This document shows positions 63,657 to 64,000 of a stretch of DNA of 64,000 bases, in pieces. This DNA comes from Novosphingobium sp. AP12 (GTDB lineage: Bacteria > Pseudomonadota > Alphaproteobacteria > Sphingomonadales > Sphingomonadaceae). Position 1 is the stretch's first letter. The number at the start of each line of letters is the position of its first letter. The stretch lies in NCBI RefSeq assembly GCF_000281975.1, contig NZ_AKKE01000010.1:1-64000 (forward strand). Reading direction: 5' to 3'. The translations under genes were made by a program, and so were the position numbers. Under the pieces are notes generated by a model. It worked only from the letters and a program-made list of their open reading frames with translations, had not been told where the DNA came from and made no database searches.

Positions 63657-64000
63657 TCAGACCCCGCCGCGATTGACGCAGCCGTCCGTCACAGTCTTGC
63701 TGCACTTGGGGTACTTCTTGTCCATCGCCGTCGCGGGCGGAGGCGTCAGCGCGCCCTTGTACGGCCCGCCCTGGTAGTTCTCATCCGCCGGCATGGCGGG
63801 GCGAGCGGACTGCCCGGCCATCTGCGGATCAGGCACACCGGCGGTCGGCATGCCCTCCCCCGGAGGATTCGCCTGGCCCATAGGGGTAGCCGGCGTCTGG
63901 CCGTTCATCTGCTGTACGACCGAGTTCCACGCCATCTGGCGCTGCTCGGGCGACATCTTGTAGATCTGGCCGCGCTGGTCGCCGGTCAGAGCCCAGTAAC
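63657..64000 (-). CDS. Hypothetical Pro/Met/Gln-rich protein, partial
   Basis: The gene enters from the right edge on the minus strand and ends at 63657. Readable sequence starts YWALTGDQRGQIYKMSPEQR and continues with a Pro/Gly/Gln-rich middle (GQTPATPMGQANPPGEG) and a C-terminal Cys pair (KYPKCSKTVTDGC). An internal ATG (63954-63956) exists, but the upstream residues also look coding, so the start is outside. Function unknown. Confidence 0.65.
   Translation of the reverse strand, partial: YWALTGDQRGQIYKMSPEQRQMAWNSVVQQMNGQTPATPMGQANPPGEGMPTAGVPDPQMAGQSARPAMPADENYQGGPYKGALTPPPATAMDKKYPKCSKTVTDGCVNRGGV

Overview
This GC-rich window looks like chromosomal core sequence from an alphaproteobacterium of the order Sphingomonadales, probably near Novosphingobium or Sphingobium. 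The assignment is inferred from gene order and protein character, since no database search was possible. Clues are the rpsB-tsf-pyrH-frr-uppS-cdsA-dxr-rseP-bamA-ompH-fabZ series, an Fo-only ATP synthase cluster with both b and b' subunits, a FYDLN acidic protein beside a class II-type aroA, a cysteine-free L31 and an L/E/A-rich tail on S16. No insertion sequence, prophage, integrase or CRISPR array was seen.

Layout. 1-3.9 kb (+): tail of an EAL-domain protein, then dapF-mtaB-ftsY-yciB. 3.9-12.3 kb (-): a periplasmic protein with three TonB-C-like repeats, the potassium transporter kup, the cytochrome c maturation run ccmC-D-E-F-G-H plus a CcmI-like TPR protein, and tRNA-His. 12.5-14.2 kb: a 2OG-Fe(II) oxygenase, sodC and rpmE. 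14.3-26.2 kb (-): the envelope and translation series from fabZ back to rpsB. 26.6-31.6 kb: two small membrane proteins, pssA/psd, tRNA-Tyr, rlmB, an unknown lipoprotein and hupB. 32.0-35.9 kb (-): rplS, trmD, rimM, rpsP, ffh and tRNA-Ala. 36-41.9 kb: the FYDLN protein, aroA-cmk-rpsA, a VOC protein and a glyoxalase II. 42-45 kb (-): atpI-B-E-F'-F. 45.3-49.2 kb (-): ydbH-ynbE-ydbL. 49.2-55.5 kb (+): a frameshifted radC, an NRDE protein, purB, a LapA-like protein, pyrF, a SIMPL protein and trpF. 55.6-64 kb: a small outer-membrane beta-barrel, trpB-orf83-trpA-folC, an AmpG-like transporter, a pseudouridine synthase with a very long Arg/Gly/Asp-rich head, rsmD and a partial gene at the edge.

The genes serve mainly core functions: peptidoglycan precursors (dapF, uppS, AmpG-like), phospholipids and their transport (cdsA, pssA, psd, ydbH), outer-membrane assembly (bamA, ompH, rseP), translation and protein targeting (rpsB, tsf, frr, rpsA, rpsP, rplS, rpmE, ffh, ftsY, RNA-modifying enzymes), respiration (ccm, atp), tryptophan, aromatic and pyrimidine synthesis. 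Many junctions overlap by ATGA, GTGA or TTGA, pointing to translational coupling.

I did not find a clearly new multi-gene system. The observations most worth following are: a radC copy broken by one missing base inside its metal-binding motif; a two-helix protein translationally embedded between trpB and trpA, with accD absent from its usual place; a secreted protein with three TonB-C-like repeats and evenly spaced cysteine pairs; the complete ydbH-ynbE-ydbL set; and a recurrent TTGnnn-N17-TAAGGG-like promoter pattern in front of translation, tRNA and ATP synthase genes.
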